64,000 bases of DNA from Lithospermum erythrorhizon (GCA_019722365.1 JADFUC010000586.1:620001-684000), one strand, 5' to 3'; counted from the stretch's first letter, positions 12,071 to 24,439 are shown. Notes: a model not told the origin generated them from the letters alone. Translations and numbers: made by a program.

Positions 12071-12239
12071 TTAATGAGAAAGCCAACATGTTAGCATGTT
12101 TGGTGAGATGCGAGAGCGAGAGATGCAGAATTCAGTGAATGAGGCTTGGGATAGATAAATGCGATCCGGGTTGAGGTCTATGAGGTTGACCATCTGAGAG
12201 GATGCCGCCCACGACCACCGCCCACCCGGTTGATCGTAA

Positions 12240-12500
12240 GATGACAATAAAGAGGATAACAATTGGAGGAGATGACATGTACTTTGATACTCGAACAATT
12301 ATTTTATGACATGTACTTTCAATTTCAAACAATTATGGTTTTTTCATGTACTTGATATTGATAACAATTTAATTTTTTATGTGATTGTGTTGTCGCCTTG
12401 TCGGTGATTTCAAACATTTTAGTTTTTATTTTATGACATGTACTTTGATTTTCAAACATTTTAGGTTGTGTTATCGCCTTGTCGATGATTTTAGTTTACG
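12240..12500 (+). repeat. Imperfect short tandem repeats (ATGACATGTACTTT units)
   Basis: The word ATGACATGTACTTT recurs at about 12271, 12307 and 12434, each followed by CAAACA/CGAACA and ATTTTAG-like tracts. TTGTCGCCTTGTCGGTGATTT at about 12390 recurs as TTATCGCCTTGTCGATGATTT at about 12470. This is a short, decayed tandem array downstream of the transposon ORF, probably part of its untranslated tail. Confidence 0.55.
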
Positions 12501-12719
12501 TTATTTGTTAATTGTTTATGGTGTTTAATTTCTATTGTTTTTTGCAACATTTATGTGTTAAACGTTTCCATGTTTGTTCTAAGCGTTGCCAGGTTTATCA
12601 GAAGATATACGGAAGATCACATAATATGCTTTTATTAACGTTATTTTATGTGTTAAATGGTGACACGTTTATTTTTAAGCGGTGGCGGCGTTTATTTTAA
12701 ACGTTGCGTTTGTTAAGTA

Positions 12720-12735
12720 GTGGTATCGAGCCAGG
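12720..12735 (+). other. tRNA-Met-type primer-binding-site-like sequence
   Basis: GTGGTATCGAGCCAGG resembles the plant LTR-retrotransposon primer binding site TGGTATCAGAGC, complementary to initiator tRNA-Met, but one A of the consensus is missing. It lies at a transition to GC-rich DNA with GGGCCGGCTGGCC-type words. It could mark the inner edge of a decayed 5' LTR, but no LTR boundary was found. Confidence 0.25.
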
Positions 12736-13056
12736 AGCCGAGGCGCAGGGATCGTCAGTGACCCCCAATCCGTGCTTTGCATTATGTGGGCGGGGGGTGG
12801 GTTAAATAGGTCGGGGCCAAATTCGGACATGACTTGTAAGATTCGGGCCGGCTGGCCAGTACAAAGGCCGGTTAAGACAGCCGGGTCAGTTCATACCTAA
12901 AACAAGTGGATAATCACGTTACTCCATACAATATTTACTGGATGGAGTGACCGATACTCAAACCCAACTAGAAAACAACACTACATAGGCTAATGGGTCG
13001 ACCCATAGTATGAGCCAAAATAAAATAACCAAATTAGGGCTTCAAGAAATCCCAAA

Positions 13057-13065
13057 AAACCCTAA
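13057..13065 (+). promoter_or_regulatory. Telo-box upstream of eIF3c
   Basis: AAACCCTAA, within a stretch reading CCCAAAAAACCCTAAAACCC, lies about 270 bases before the eIF3c ATG. Telo-boxes are known in promoters and leaders of plant translation-machinery genes (eEF1A, ribosomal proteins). Position and gene type fit a genuine promoter or leader element. The nearby TTAGGGCTTC at 13034-13043 is a reverse-orientation relative. Confidence 0.5.
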
Positions 13066-13331
13066 AACCCATCAATTAAACATCAAACATCATACAACTT
13101 CAAAATTAGTCAAAATTAAATCCTTATTTTTATCAAAATTCGTTAAAGTAACTGAATTTCATTTTCAATAACTGATTTTAATAATTTTATTTGGTTCAAT
13201 TTGGTGAAGATTTGTTACATAACTGAATTTCTTTTTTTCAGCAATTGATTTTAATAAATTTATTTGGTTCAAATTGGTGAAGAATTGTTACAGTTATTGT
13301 TCAATCGATTTACTGATACTTATTGGGAAAG

Positions 13332-16300
13332 ATGGCTTCGAAATTTTGGGGACAGGTTTGTGAAAAATGCATCCTTAATTATGATATTTATTTTCAGTAT
13401 TGTAATTAAATGTCCACTTTGTCTCAAAAGGATTGTCCATTTTTTTAATTTGGTGGCTGATTTTTTTTTATAAAAAAAATTGAACAATGAGTGTTGTATA
13501 ATATTTGGTGAAAATTGTATGAAATGTTAGTTTTTTTAATGTTGAACATGGTAATTTTGATTAAATTTAAAGTTACATGTGAGAATTAAGGCTACGAAGT
13601 TTGTTAATTTTGATCACTGGAACTGAAATTTGACAATGGTTTTGGGATGGAGGGAGTATTTATTTTCTGTAAACATATCGATAAGTACACTATTGCTGTT
13701 AATCTGAGTTTGTGGTTGATCAGAGATTGCATTCGAGTTATTATGTGGACATCTTCTAATTAAGATTTTGAAAAGTCTTGAGCTTATTTTTTAGTGTAAC
13801 GTGGTCTTATTCACTTTCACCTATGCTGTCAGTTATAGTGTAATGTTATGAGGTTCGACAAAATGTGGGGGACAAGGTAGCTTATGATTGCGTTACCAAT
13901 AAGCTTCAATAGTTGTCGAAGATTGTAAGTAACAGCTAATTGTCAAATGATCTTTTTGTACCATTTCGATTAAGCTACTCGCTCCATCTAAAAAAGATTG
14001 TCCAGTTTCAAATTTGATAGTTGACATTTCTGTGAAAGATATTAAAAGATAGCATTTTTAACATAAATTACTTCTAACGTGATGATTTTGATTCAAATCA
14101 AAGTTACTCTTTGTTAATTAAAGCTACAAGGTTCGCTAATTTGGTCCATTGATATCATACATTCATACTGGAGTTTTTTTTTTGTGTAGTTCGCTTTTAT
14201 TTGTTACCCTTTTTCAGCTTAAATAAGCACATTTTTTACACACAGAGTTCTTAGCTGAAGTTTTAACCGGTGTTTTCATGCATAGTTTATAGACTGTTGC
14301 AAGTAGGATTATAATTATGGTTCTGATGTTGGATAAGTTATGAAGCTTAAAAACTTAGTTCTATATTGTTTTCCAGACATGAATTATGATTTTACTTGAA
14401 ATATGGATATTAATTATGCATTTCTTACATTATTCCTGTTCATTCTGGTATCCAGGGAGACTCTGAGTCTGAGGAGGAGAGTGATTACGAGCAGCAAGAA
14501 GATGAAGTGGTTGCTGAGACCACAGATCAGGGTAGAAACAAGTATCTCGATAGTGACAGTGACGATGATGGCTTGGAGGAGAAGCGTGTTGTCCGACCAA
14601 CAAAAGACAGGCGGTTTGATGAAATGGCCGCAACTGTTGACCAGATGAAGAATGCAATGAAGATCAATGATTGGGTCAGCCTGCAGGAGAGCTTTGAGAA
14701 GATTAATAAGCAACTTGAAAAGGTGATGCGTGTTATGGAATCTGTCAAAGTGCCAAATCTGTATATCAAGGCACTTGTGATGTTGGAAGATTTCCTGAAT
14801 CATGCTCTTGCCAACAAAGAGGCTAAGAAAAAGATGAGCAGTAGTAATGCCAAGGCTCTAAATTCCATGAAACAGAGGCTTAAGAAGAACAATAAACAAT
14901 ATGAGGAGATGATTAACAAGTACAGAGAGAGTCCTGAGAGTGAGGAGGAGGCAGTTGAGGATGAAGAGTCGGATGAGGAGGAAGATGAGGGTTATGAGTT
15001 TGAGGAGGACCCATCAAAGATCGTATCTGAGTCCGGTGAGGAAGATGAGGATGAAGATGATGCTGGGGGCGAGAAAGATGGAGCCGATTGGAAACTTGTG
15101 ATGAGCAAAGAAGACAAACTAATGAATAAGCAGTTCAAGGACCCAAGTCAGATTACATGGGACACAGTCAATAAAAAGTTCAAGGAGATCCTTGCTGCAA
15201 GGGGTCGGAAAGGAACAGGCAAAATGGAATTGGTTGAGCAACTCACCTTTTTGACTTCAGTGGCTAAAACTCCCTCCCAGAAGCTGGAGATACTTTTTAG
15301 TGTTGTCTCTGCACAGTTTGATGTCAGTCCAAGCCTCAGGAACATGCCAACAAATGTTTGGAAAAAATGTGTGTTGAATGTTCTGTCCATCCTAGATATC
15401 TTGACTCAATATTCAAACATTGTGGTGGACGACATGGTAGAACCTGAAGAAAATGAGACTCAGAAAGAAGCTGATTACCAGGGTATCATAAGAATTTGGG
15501 GCAATCTGGTGGCCTTTCTGGAAAGGATTGACGTTGAGTTCTTTAAGAGTCTTCAGGTTATTGATCCTCACACCCGTGAATATGTCGAGAGGCTTAGAGA
15601 TGAACCTATGTTGTCAGTTCTGGCCCAAAATATCCAGGATTATTTAGCAAGGTCTGGGGATAACAAGAGTGCTGCAAAAGTTGCTCTTAAGCTGGTGGAA
15701 CTGATTTATTACAAGCCACAGGAAGTGTATGCTGCAATGAAGAAATTGGCTGAACAAACAGGAGACGAGGAGTTGGATAGTGAATCGGTTGTTGTGAGCA
15801 AGGCTCCTCAGGCATTTATTGCGACACCCGAGCTTGTGCCTAGGAAACCCATTTTCCCTGAGAATAGTCGGACCTTGATGGATGTCCTTGTATCTGATAT
15901 ATACAAGTATGGTGATGAACGGACTAAGGCTCGCGCTATGCTTTGTGATATTTATCACCATGCATTATTGGACGAGTTCTCAATCTCCCGAGACTTACTG
16001 CTTATGAGTCACTTACAGGATAATATCCAGCACATGGACATATCAACTCAGATACTGTTTAACAGGGCTATGGCTCAGCTTGGTCTTTGTGCATTCAGGT
16101 TGGGGCTCATTGCTGAAGGACATGGTTGCCTCTCTGACTTGTATTCTGCTGGAAAAGTGAAGGAATTACTTGCACAAGGTGTCTCCCAAAATCGCTATTA
16201 TGAAAAGACACCAGAACAGGTATTATTTGAAACTTATGGTTGAAGGCTTCAAGCACACATGTTGCCACTTTGCTTACTTTCCATCTTCTTTTCATTGTAT

Positions 16301-17867
16301 GAGATTTGGGTTCTTTTACTTTCTTTGTCAATATGCATCATAAACCTGTGCAATAAAATGGATTTTAAATGAATGGCTACAATAAACGACTATCAGATAT
16401 AAACTGTATTTACCATTAGTCCACTCAAGTTCAGATAAAGGATTTTTTTTAGCTAATAGCAGGCCGATAAGAATTCAGATTTGACTGGTAGATAGATGTT
16501 TATGTTTTGCTAGCTGTCGTTTGTTAGTAGATCGATGCCTGGATGTGGCCATGTGGGGATGCCAAAAACAAGTAATTTCATGATTCCTGGATGCCTTAGA
16601 AGATTCAGAAAGTTCTACCTTTATATTCAGTTATATCCTGGAAAGTTGTAAGTTGTAACAGTTGAAGAATATCATCATCTACAATAACAATTTTATTCCC
16701 ACCAGCTTTTATTTTCATATTTTTCATTTCTTTGGTTTTGTTTTTGCCCTTCTGTTGCAAGTAAATGATTTGTAAACTATGACTCTATGGGCACTTGGGA
16801 AAATTGAGCAGAAGTGATGATATTGTATATTTTCTAGTTCTTTTTGTGGGTTTTATATGAAGAAAAATCTTGTTAGATGCTGCTTTTATATCTTCTTTCT
16901 TGGGCTAGGTATCACTGATCACCTTTAATTTACATTATCAGGAACAACAGGAAAGAAGGCGTCAGATGCCATACCACATGCATATCAATCTTGAACTTCT
17001 CGAGGCAGTTCATCTAATTTCCGCAATGTTGCTTGAAGTTCCGAACATGGCATCCTAGCCATGATGAAGCACTAAAGTGATTAGTAGGACCTTTAGAAGA
17101 TTGCTTGAGGTTAGCTTGAAAACCCAAACCTTCACACTGGGCCCGAGCTAATTAGGGATCATGTTATGGCAGCTACAAGGGCTCTGAGGCAGGGAGATTT
17201 CCAGATGGCTTTTGATGTAATTAAGAGTCTTGATATGTGGAGGCTAGTCAAGAACAAAGATAATGTTCTTGAAATGCTAAGGGGCAAGATCAAGGAAGAA
17301 GCATTGAGGACCTACCTTTTCACTTATGCATCCTCCTACAGTTCCTTGAGCTTGGACCAGCTGGCTAAGATGTTTGACCTTTCAGATATACAGACTCACT
17401 GCATTGTTAGCAAGATGATGATTAATGAAGAGCTCCATGCCAGTTGGGACCAACCCACCCATTGCATTGTCTTCCATGATGTTGTTGAAACAAGACTCCA
17501 GACTTTAGCATTTCAGTTTGCCGAGAAGCTCACAGTTCTTGCGGAAAGCAATGAGCGAGCTGCTGAGGCACGGATCGGTGGAGGTGGACTGGAAGGCCTT
17601 TCCTTGGGGCGAAGAGATGGTCAGGATTATGCTGCTGGTGGGGGAAAGTGGCAAGACTTCTCCTTCAATCAGGGAAGCAGCGGTGGCCGCACATCATACA
17701 ACTCTGGTGGTGGTAGAATGAATGCCCAAGGGTCAAGGGACCGTAGAGGTACAGGATCATATGGCTACCAGACCTCTCGACAGGGAAGCACTGGTTCCAC
17801 AGCCCGTGGCAGCCATAACGAATCGTCCACCAGGATGGTCAATCTCAACAGGGGTATTCGTGTCTAG
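13332..17867 (+). CDS. eIF3c: Eukaryotic translation initiation factor 3 subunit C (copy with broken reading frame)
   Basis: eIF3c is a core subunit of the eIF3 complex that helps load the 40S ribosome. Exon 1 is 13332-13355 (MASKFWGQ) and exon 2 is 14456-16219, with intact frame over 588 codons. Exon 3 begins at 16942. Introns are GT-AG with phase 0 at both junctions. The N terminus is acidic ([18 protein letters not shown]), followed by the helical eIF3c domain ([39 protein letters not shown]), long Glu/Asp tracts, then [20 protein letters not shown] and [20 protein letters not shown]. Exon 3 opens with [20 protein letters not shown]. It hits TAG at 17056 and returns in another frame at 17157, covering the PCI/winged-helix region ([40 protein letters not shown]) and the Gly/Arg/Ser-rich C terminus to 17867. 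Intact family members run through this region without a break. Either a recent pseudogene or a local assembly error; introns rule out a processed retrocopy. Confidence 0.9.
13395..13660. mobile_element. MITE-like insertion in eIF3c intron 1
   Basis: GTCCACTTTGTCTCAAAAGG at the left and TTTTGGGATGGAGGGAGTAT at the right are the inverted ends typical of the plant CTCCCTCCGTCCC MITE class. The interior is T-rich and non-coding. It sits wholly within the 1.1 kb first intron (13356-14455). The left boundary is approximate. Confidence 0.45.
17056..17156 (+). other. Cluster of stops and indels disrupting eIF3c exon 3
   Basis: The exon 3 frame reads through LLEVPNMAS and then meets TAG at 17056, TGA at 17062 and TGA at 17065. 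In that same frame [14 protein letters not shown] is recognisable at 17074-17115. A further TAA follows at 17149. Conserved coding resumes only in the next frame at 17157 ([16 protein letters not shown]). All damage lies within about 100 bases, whereas the 1.76 kb exon 2 and the remaining 0.7 kb are open. That clustering suggests a local sequencing or assembly problem, or one recent mutational event, rather than long neutral decay. Confidence 0.75.
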
Positions 17868-18850
17868 GTGATAGGAGGGGGACTGCTTTTCCATCTTATA
17901 TCCTATTGCGTAATGTTGTTTACTCCACCTGGTTTTGCTTCTCAAAGAATTTGAGGTTTTGGAAGATCTGTTTCTTTGTCCTCATAATAGTCTGATACTT
18001 CTGTTTCTTGGATATATTTGGTGTCGTCCTTTAAATATGTGAAAGCATTTGAATTACCTGTGAATTGCATTATTTTAACAAATTTGTAAGGATTTCATAT
18101 CTTCAATCTCATTTGATGGGTCTAAATTACATTATATTTTGAAATCTGCAAGAGCTATAATATAACATCTGTGAAATTGACAATATAATGATAAGATTCG
18201 TGGAAATGCTCATTAGATCAATTGATAGTATGAAAAACTTGTTCCATATTAAGTTATAAATTTCTAGAGTTTTATGTTAAAATCAATATTAGTATGAGGT
18301 GAAATTTATAATTATATAAATTGTTTCATACTATAAAATATCTAAATAGATGATTATATGATTGTTTAAATATAAAGAAAGTATTTTATTAAAGAGTTGT
18401 GAAAAACTACATTGAGATTATAAAAACTACATTAAAAATGTAAAAATCAATATTGTGAAAAAGTAATTTTTTAAGAATATTTATTTTGAGGCAAGGAGTA
18501 ATTTTTTTAAATGATCATATATTTTGAAATGGAAGGAATATGTTTTTCTAATATTTATTTGCCCAATCATAGAATGATACATCTTGACTCTAGATCTCTT
18601 GTAGGGATACTCATTACTCATTATTAGAGAATGCTACTCACAATAAACATAAATTATAACACGCTTGTTTGCTTTAGTGACTTCCTACTTATCAAAATAT
18701 TGCCTTTATTAACAAGTAATCATTCAAAGATAGATGACCATTACCAACCAGCCAAGAAAACTCTTTCATCATCACTCTTCATTAACAATGGCATTAGGTT
18801 ATAGCTATTCTTTAACAATGGCATTAGGTCCATAACTATTCTCTATTCTC
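17868..18850. other. 3' UTR of eIF3c and AT-rich spacer
   Basis: The first about 200 bases are probably the 3' UTR. The rest is AT-rich with no ORF. A short tandem duplication (TTAACAATGGCATTAGGT, copies at about 18782 and 18812) lies near 18.8 kb. No gene seen. Confidence 0.5.
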
Positions 18851-18859
18851 TGTATCTTG

Positions 18860-19060
18860 CTCCTTTCTCCATTAAGATCGTTTAATTTTGAAAGACTTTC
18901 AATAATATATAACAAAAGATATTATTTTCAATATACTTTATTGTAAGATGATATTTTTTTGTTAAATTAAAGTTGTATTGACAATTAAAAGCAGGTAAAA
19001 TTTATTAATTTTGATCGTTTAAAAATAAATTAGGACAATCTTTTAAAGATGGAGGCGGGA
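18860..19060. mobile_element. MITE-like element
   Basis: Left end GCTCCTTTCTCCATTAAGAT and right end ACAATCTTTTAAAGATGGAGG are imperfect inverted termini related to those of the intron-1 MITE at 13.4-13.7 kb. Non-coding. Boundaries approximate. Confidence 0.4.
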
Positions 19061-19730
19061 AAGGAAAGGAGCTATATAGTTCGTTATTATTCCAGTCACC
19101 ATTAAATTTTAGTTATTACATATGAAAAAAATATGATTATAGGTTAGATTTAAATAATTTGGTACTTAATTTTGCATTTCATAATACCATGATTAAATTT
19201 GATTGGAAGCTACTTTTTTAGAACATTAAATATAAAATCTACTTTATATATATGACACCATTATTTTTAGAACATTAAAATATAGAGGTATTATTTTATA
19301 GCAAGAACCCACCTTCATTTCTTCATTCTTAAAGGTGTTTTTAATAAAGGTTAATTGGCGACACCTAAACAAAAGTATAAATGACTATTTTATTTTAACA
19401 CTAAAAAGAAAAATATAGAGACGCAAATTAAAATAAAGCGCCTGCCGAAACTTTTCTTATTTGGCCTTGTATAATCTACTAGCACCCATCTCTAAACTTT
19501 GAACTTTCATCTTCTTCCCCACCCGTACCTGCACTAGCCCCAACCACCACAGCCCCACAAGCAACCCCGCACATGCACCCCTGCCCCTGGAGACTCGCCA
19601 TCCTCCATACTAACCCCCTCTCTCACCACCAGCCCAACTCCCACTCTCCTCTTCCTTCATACATCAAAATCCACGTACCCTAAAACCCCCAAATCTTCAA
19701 CAATTTATTTAAAATTTGTCAAACCCAAAT

Positions 19731-19994
19731 ATGAATGTTGAAAAAGATCCAAACTTTACTATGGCTTTGCATTTTAAGTTGCCGGTGAAGAAGGAGAAGG
19801 TTAGTGGAGTCGGGGAGGATGTTGAAGTTAAGTTGGATTTGTTGAGTGAGGAAGCGATTGGATTTATTGCAAAATTAGGTCATCCACGTCAATTTCCCTT
19901 CACGATGAGGACCAACAGACCAATTTACATCTTCAAATGGAAGAGAACAGGAGAGAACCTTTCCACTAGCTGTCACTCGGTCTCCATTGTTTAA
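19731..19994 (+). CDS. Orphan 87-aa ORF, possible gene fragment
   Basis: An ATG at 19731 opens 87 codons (MNVEKDPNFTMALHFKLPVK to the C-terminal HSVSIV). The reading is mixed charged/hydrophobic, with no transmembrane segment and no motif I recognise. About 200 bases upstream are unusually C- and pyrimidine-rich (CACCCGTACCTGCACTAGCC; CTCTCTCACCACCAGCCC), like a plant 5' leader or promoter edge. It may be the first exon of a broken gene, or chance. No downstream exon could be matched. Confidence 0.22.
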   Translation: MNVEKDPNFTMALHFKLPVKKEKVSGVGEDVEVKLDLLSEEAIGFIAKLGHPRQFPFTMRTNRPIYIFKWKRTGENLSTSCHSVSIV

Positions 19995-21195
19995 TTTGAC
20001 ATATTTCTTATGCCTCCGTAGACCATTTTTAATCTTCTACCAAATATGGTAGACCTCTGTAGATTTTTGTTTCCGTAGACCATTTTTCTCACCTTATCCT
20101 AATGGGGTGCAGGTATACAATGGAAACAGGCTAGTCGAGTCGGTTATTGAAATATTTTGCTGCGACTACCGTTAAGATGATGGTGATTAAAATAACGAGT
20201 CCAACCAGTACCAGGAAACTGGTTCAAATCACGAGTCGGGTACCGGATGGTATCTGAAGCTATTAATTTAATCATCTATAAGATTTCGAAAATCTTTGTA
20301 AATTTTCAAGTTAAATTAACATTGATACATTTGGATAATCTGATAGAAACATATTTTATATTTCTTGTTCTTCTAGTTTGATGTTTGGTGTTAGAAAAAT
20401 TTTTGAATTAAATTTATATATGATAGTCGCGTGATAAAAGTAGCAGCTTACTTGGATTATATCGCGGTTAGATAAAACTTTTGCCGTTATTTAAACTTGA
20501 GTGATGAACAATGACATTTTGAAACGTGAGTGATGGTAGGAGCACTTTAAGTCTGGCGTGTGTGATGAATAGTGCCTTACAGCAAAACATTTAAAAGAAA
20601 GTGCGAAAATACCCCTCAAAATGGTCACATGCAAGTCACGTGACCCCATCCTTTCTGGTTACGCACGGAGAAAATCATTTTGCCCATTATTAAAAGCATA
20701 AGTGATGAAGAAGGGCGTTTTAAAGCTTTGGATAATGAAGCTAGAATCCATTACCTGGCAATGTACTGATCGGGGAACTTTTACCCTTTATTTTTCTCTT
20801 AGCTTTAAATTTTGGGTCATTACTCAATATTAAGAAATGGAGAGTTTTTCATGTTGAGAACTTGGCTGAGAATATAAACTAGAAAGACCTTTATGCTTTC
20901 TCTTCCATTTCATGCCAATAGTCGTGGCCTAAAACATCATTACCTCCATTTACACATAGAATTTTGGTTCATGAACAGCTGATGAGATGAGTGAGTTTTA
21001 TGTGAATTGAAGTCATCTTTTAGACCACAGTAAGTGATTAAAGATTTATAAAGGATTAGTTGCTTTATTTCAACCAGATCTATTATTGTTACAGAACAAA
21101 AGTAGCCAACCAACATTTTCAACTTTTTCCCATCAAATATTTGATGTGATTTATTATACCTGTTTTTCCTTAAGAAAATATTTGATTAAATCTTT
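19995..21195. other. Spacer without a supported gene
   Basis: Contains repeated short phrases of the type GAGTGATGAACAATG / GTGTGATGAATAGTG / AAGTGATGAAGAAGG near 20500-20720, suggesting a small degenerate repeat. No coding signal and no RNA gene seen. Confidence 0.4.
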
Positions 21196-21427
21196 TATTC
21201 CATCCAATCCATCTTAATTGTTATTTGATTTTTTTTAAAATTAAACCTTGACCATCAATTATTAATTATTCCTTATTCTAAAAAATATAAAATTTATATT
21301 GAATTCGTCTTTTAAAATACTTTCGCAATAATAAATATTGCTATCATATAAATTAAAAGAGTAGTTGAAGACAAAAAATTTATCTCGATATCTAAAAAAA
21401 TCAATTAAAATGGATTGAAGGGAGTAC
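21196..21427. mobile_element. Stowaway-like MITE
   Basis: Left end TTCCATCCAATCCATCTTAA pairs with right end TTAAAATGGATTGAAGGGAG as inverted termini. The interior (ATTATTAATTATTCCTTATT, TTTTAAAATACTTTC) is the reverse complement of the interior of the elements at 8.1 and 24.1 kb, so this is a third, inverted family member. Non-coding. Confidence 0.5.
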
Positions 21428-24060
21428 CAAACTATTACTACTTCATTCTTATTTTCAAGATAAATTATTTTCTTTAGAAAAGTTACCAATCAAACTTATC
21501 ATATGTATTATAAATCCAAAATAATTTGCTAGAGATCAGCATCAACAATTCAATGCAGTATTTATTTCTCTCTATTAATCTTATCAAACTATAACTTTTT
21601 ACAAGCTAATTAACTCTAGTTATTATCATTTCGTACAATAATATCATACATGTCCCAATATCTAAAAAGGATCATATGTCGAAACGGGATAAAATTCGGA
21701 TATAGGCAACTTTATTCCTGTGTCAATATTACAAACATATTGGAGGCTAGTACGTAACATTAGTTTTGAACTACTTGTGCACATCAGTTTATTTTTTTTC
21801 ACCCTTGAGGGACGACTTGAAGTTAGTCATTGATGATTAGAATCTCTTCTTAGTCCTTGATGAGGACTGAGGAGGTCAATAATGATAGAATGCAATTATC
21901 ACTAAAGTGCCCCAAACTTTGATAAACAGCAAGCTACTTGGATTTTGCCTCTTTATGGTCAGGCATATTGGAGGTTTGTAATACTCAGGTGAAGTGGGTA
22001 GGTCTGATCAGAACAATCAGATGGAATATTGTTTATGCGGCTCGTCAAGTATTGATGTAAGCGGTTAATGAGTTACTTGATTTACATGTCTCTATTAATG
22101 CTTGATATCAACTATATTCTAGGTAACTAACAATATACTTATCATAATTACATAAATCTTAATAATATATCAATACAAATACTATAACCAATGTTTAATA
22201 ATATCTCTAATACTCACATGATTTGAGCGGCATTGAAGGCTGAATTTGAAACTTTGAACTTCAAATTGATTCGTTGTCTTGAAATCATCCAAAAAAAATA
22301 TTGCATAATTTGTGTATTGAATTCATTTATCGTTAAGAGAAATTAAAGGCAAGAAAATAAGCTGAACAATCCCTTTTTTCTTTTTTGTATTGCAAGAAAA
22401 AAATCTATATAGAAAGGTAATAAGACACGTAAAGGACATATAAGTGAAACTTGAGATAGAAGGAGATGAAGAAATCATTTGGACAAAATAGAGAAAATAA
22501 AAATAAAGCCCCATAGAATAAAGAAGAATAAAGTAGTGAATTGGAATAGGTTTTTTTGGCTGGGTGTTGTTTTGGAGCCGAAAACAACAGAAATAATATA
22601 TGGGGAGCAGAAAGAATACGGTAAGAATAATTAAATCGGGTTTGAATGAGAATTAATTAAAGTATGAGATAAAAAGAAAATAGGAGAGGGGTAGACAAAA
22701 GAATTCAGACAAGAGAAAATAGAAGATATGTTGGGTGAAAATAGAAGAAATAGAAGTATAATTTAAGCGAATTTAGGATGAGAAAGAAAAAGAAATATCC
22801 ATAAAAGAGAGAATGATATTATCCATAATCCATAGTTATGCATACGTATGAAAAGAAATAGAAGGAGGGGAGGGGGAGAGAATTTGAGAAGCCCATGTTT
22901 ATATGAAAAAGAAAAGAATTGAAGGTATGCCATGTTTTGTAATCTGTCATGTGAGTAACAGAAGATTTAAGAGGTAGAAATAGAGCGAGGGGGAAACCTA
23001 CCGAGGCAAATGTGAGAAGGAATTGGTTGTAGAAATTTGGTAGTGGTTTAAGCTATTCTTGATTACATAATAAAAAAACAGAGAGAAGATCGACCTTTTG
23101 GTCGATAGAATAGATAAATCATAGAAAGCAAAACTTGTAGTGCAAGTGATAAACGCAGGCTTGTAATCTACGTGATAAAGACTCTGAGAATAGATATGGA
23201 AAATAATTATTTGTAAAGAACATATTAAAATATTTGATGTCATTCTTTTTATAATTAGAGAAAGAAAATGTTCACTATTTAAAGAAATCTAATAGAATTC
23301 ATGATTTCAGGGAAGTATATATGCCATAAATTATGGAGTTTCATTCGAACAACCAACGACCTGATCGATCGAATTAGGAATCTGTTGGAACAATTAAACC
23401 ATTTACTGAATAAAATGAAAGATAAATAAATAAAGGTCAGCTGGATGGTACAACTAATTCATGCTATTGGTATCACACATATTGATCAAATTAAAATTTA
23501 GCATTCGACGAGTAGCTACGAGTACTCCATTACAAAAAAATTCCCATGTACATGAAGTACAACATAATGCAACATTACTACTCAATAATTACATCATTAC
23601 AATCGATTGAATATCTCTTCTAGACCATTAATATACTGCAATTACTGTCATCAATAGACATCTTCATAATGATTATATTGTACATATTATTAAATTTAAT
23701 TTGAGAATCGAAGTATTTATGTTGGACACAACTCCTTCTATTTTTTATACTTGTTATTATAGTATTATTTTTTGTTTCTTTTTTCTTGTCATTTTATATT
23801 TTTTTATACATACTTAGGTACTATCTTTTTCTTATTATATTCAGATACATTAAATGTCTATCATTTTTTCTTTTTTCTTTTAAATATTGGATGAGAATCT
23901 GATGTATTTTCAATATTTTATTCTCCTACTCGTGAGGTACTTTAATTAAAGCATATGTTACCAATTATTATGTTAAAGTCTAGAAGCAAATGATTAAAAA
24001 CTGATAAAGTAGTAATTTTGAAAACTCAACTATTTATAAATAACTAATTAACTCTTAGTT
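21428..24060. other. AT-rich gene-free spacer
   Basis: Purine-rich plus strand from about 22400 to 23000 (many AGAAATAGAAG, GGGGAGGGGGAG words). A MITE-like end ACTCCTTCTATTTTTTATAC lies near 23730. Short minus-strand ORFs follow from the purine bias and carry no motif. No gene or RNA supported. Confidence 0.5.
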
Positions 24061-24062
24061 GG

Positions 24063-24235
24063 TACTCCCTCCAATCCATTTTAATTGATTTTCTTATATA
24101 TCAAGGTAAATTTTTTATTTTTAATTATATTACTAAAGAATTTCAAAATTAATATTATGAAAGTATTTTAAAGAATGAATCCAATTATATAAATTTTATA
24201 TTTGTAAAATAAAGAATAATTAATAATTGTTAGGT
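24063..24235. mobile_element. Stowaway-like MITE fragment, one end visible
   Basis: Begins TACTCCCTCCAATCCATTTT, continues into the same interior as the element at 8145-8483, and then runs out without a clear right terminus. Interpreted as a truncated copy. Confidence 0.45.
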
Positions 24236-24439
24236 CAAAAGTCTAATGTAGATAGTCAAAGACTAATGAAATTCAAATTATGAAACTCTAATTTGAGAGG
24301 CAGGATTAATAAATTAATTAAAAAGGTCAATCTCAGTGTGACCACACGTGGATATTAGAACTTGATCAGGCACAAATTAAAATAAATACAGCGATGTAAA
24401 TTAAGGGTTTCCGATATTTTAGCCACACGAAATGAATTA

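Noticed and set aside
14414..14803. 129-codon minus-strand ORF at the start of eIF3c exon 2
   Set aside because: Antisense shadow of a strongly conserved coding exon; no motif.
22998..23243. 81-codon minus-strand ORF in a purine-rich region
   Set aside because: Composition-driven lack of stops; no motif.
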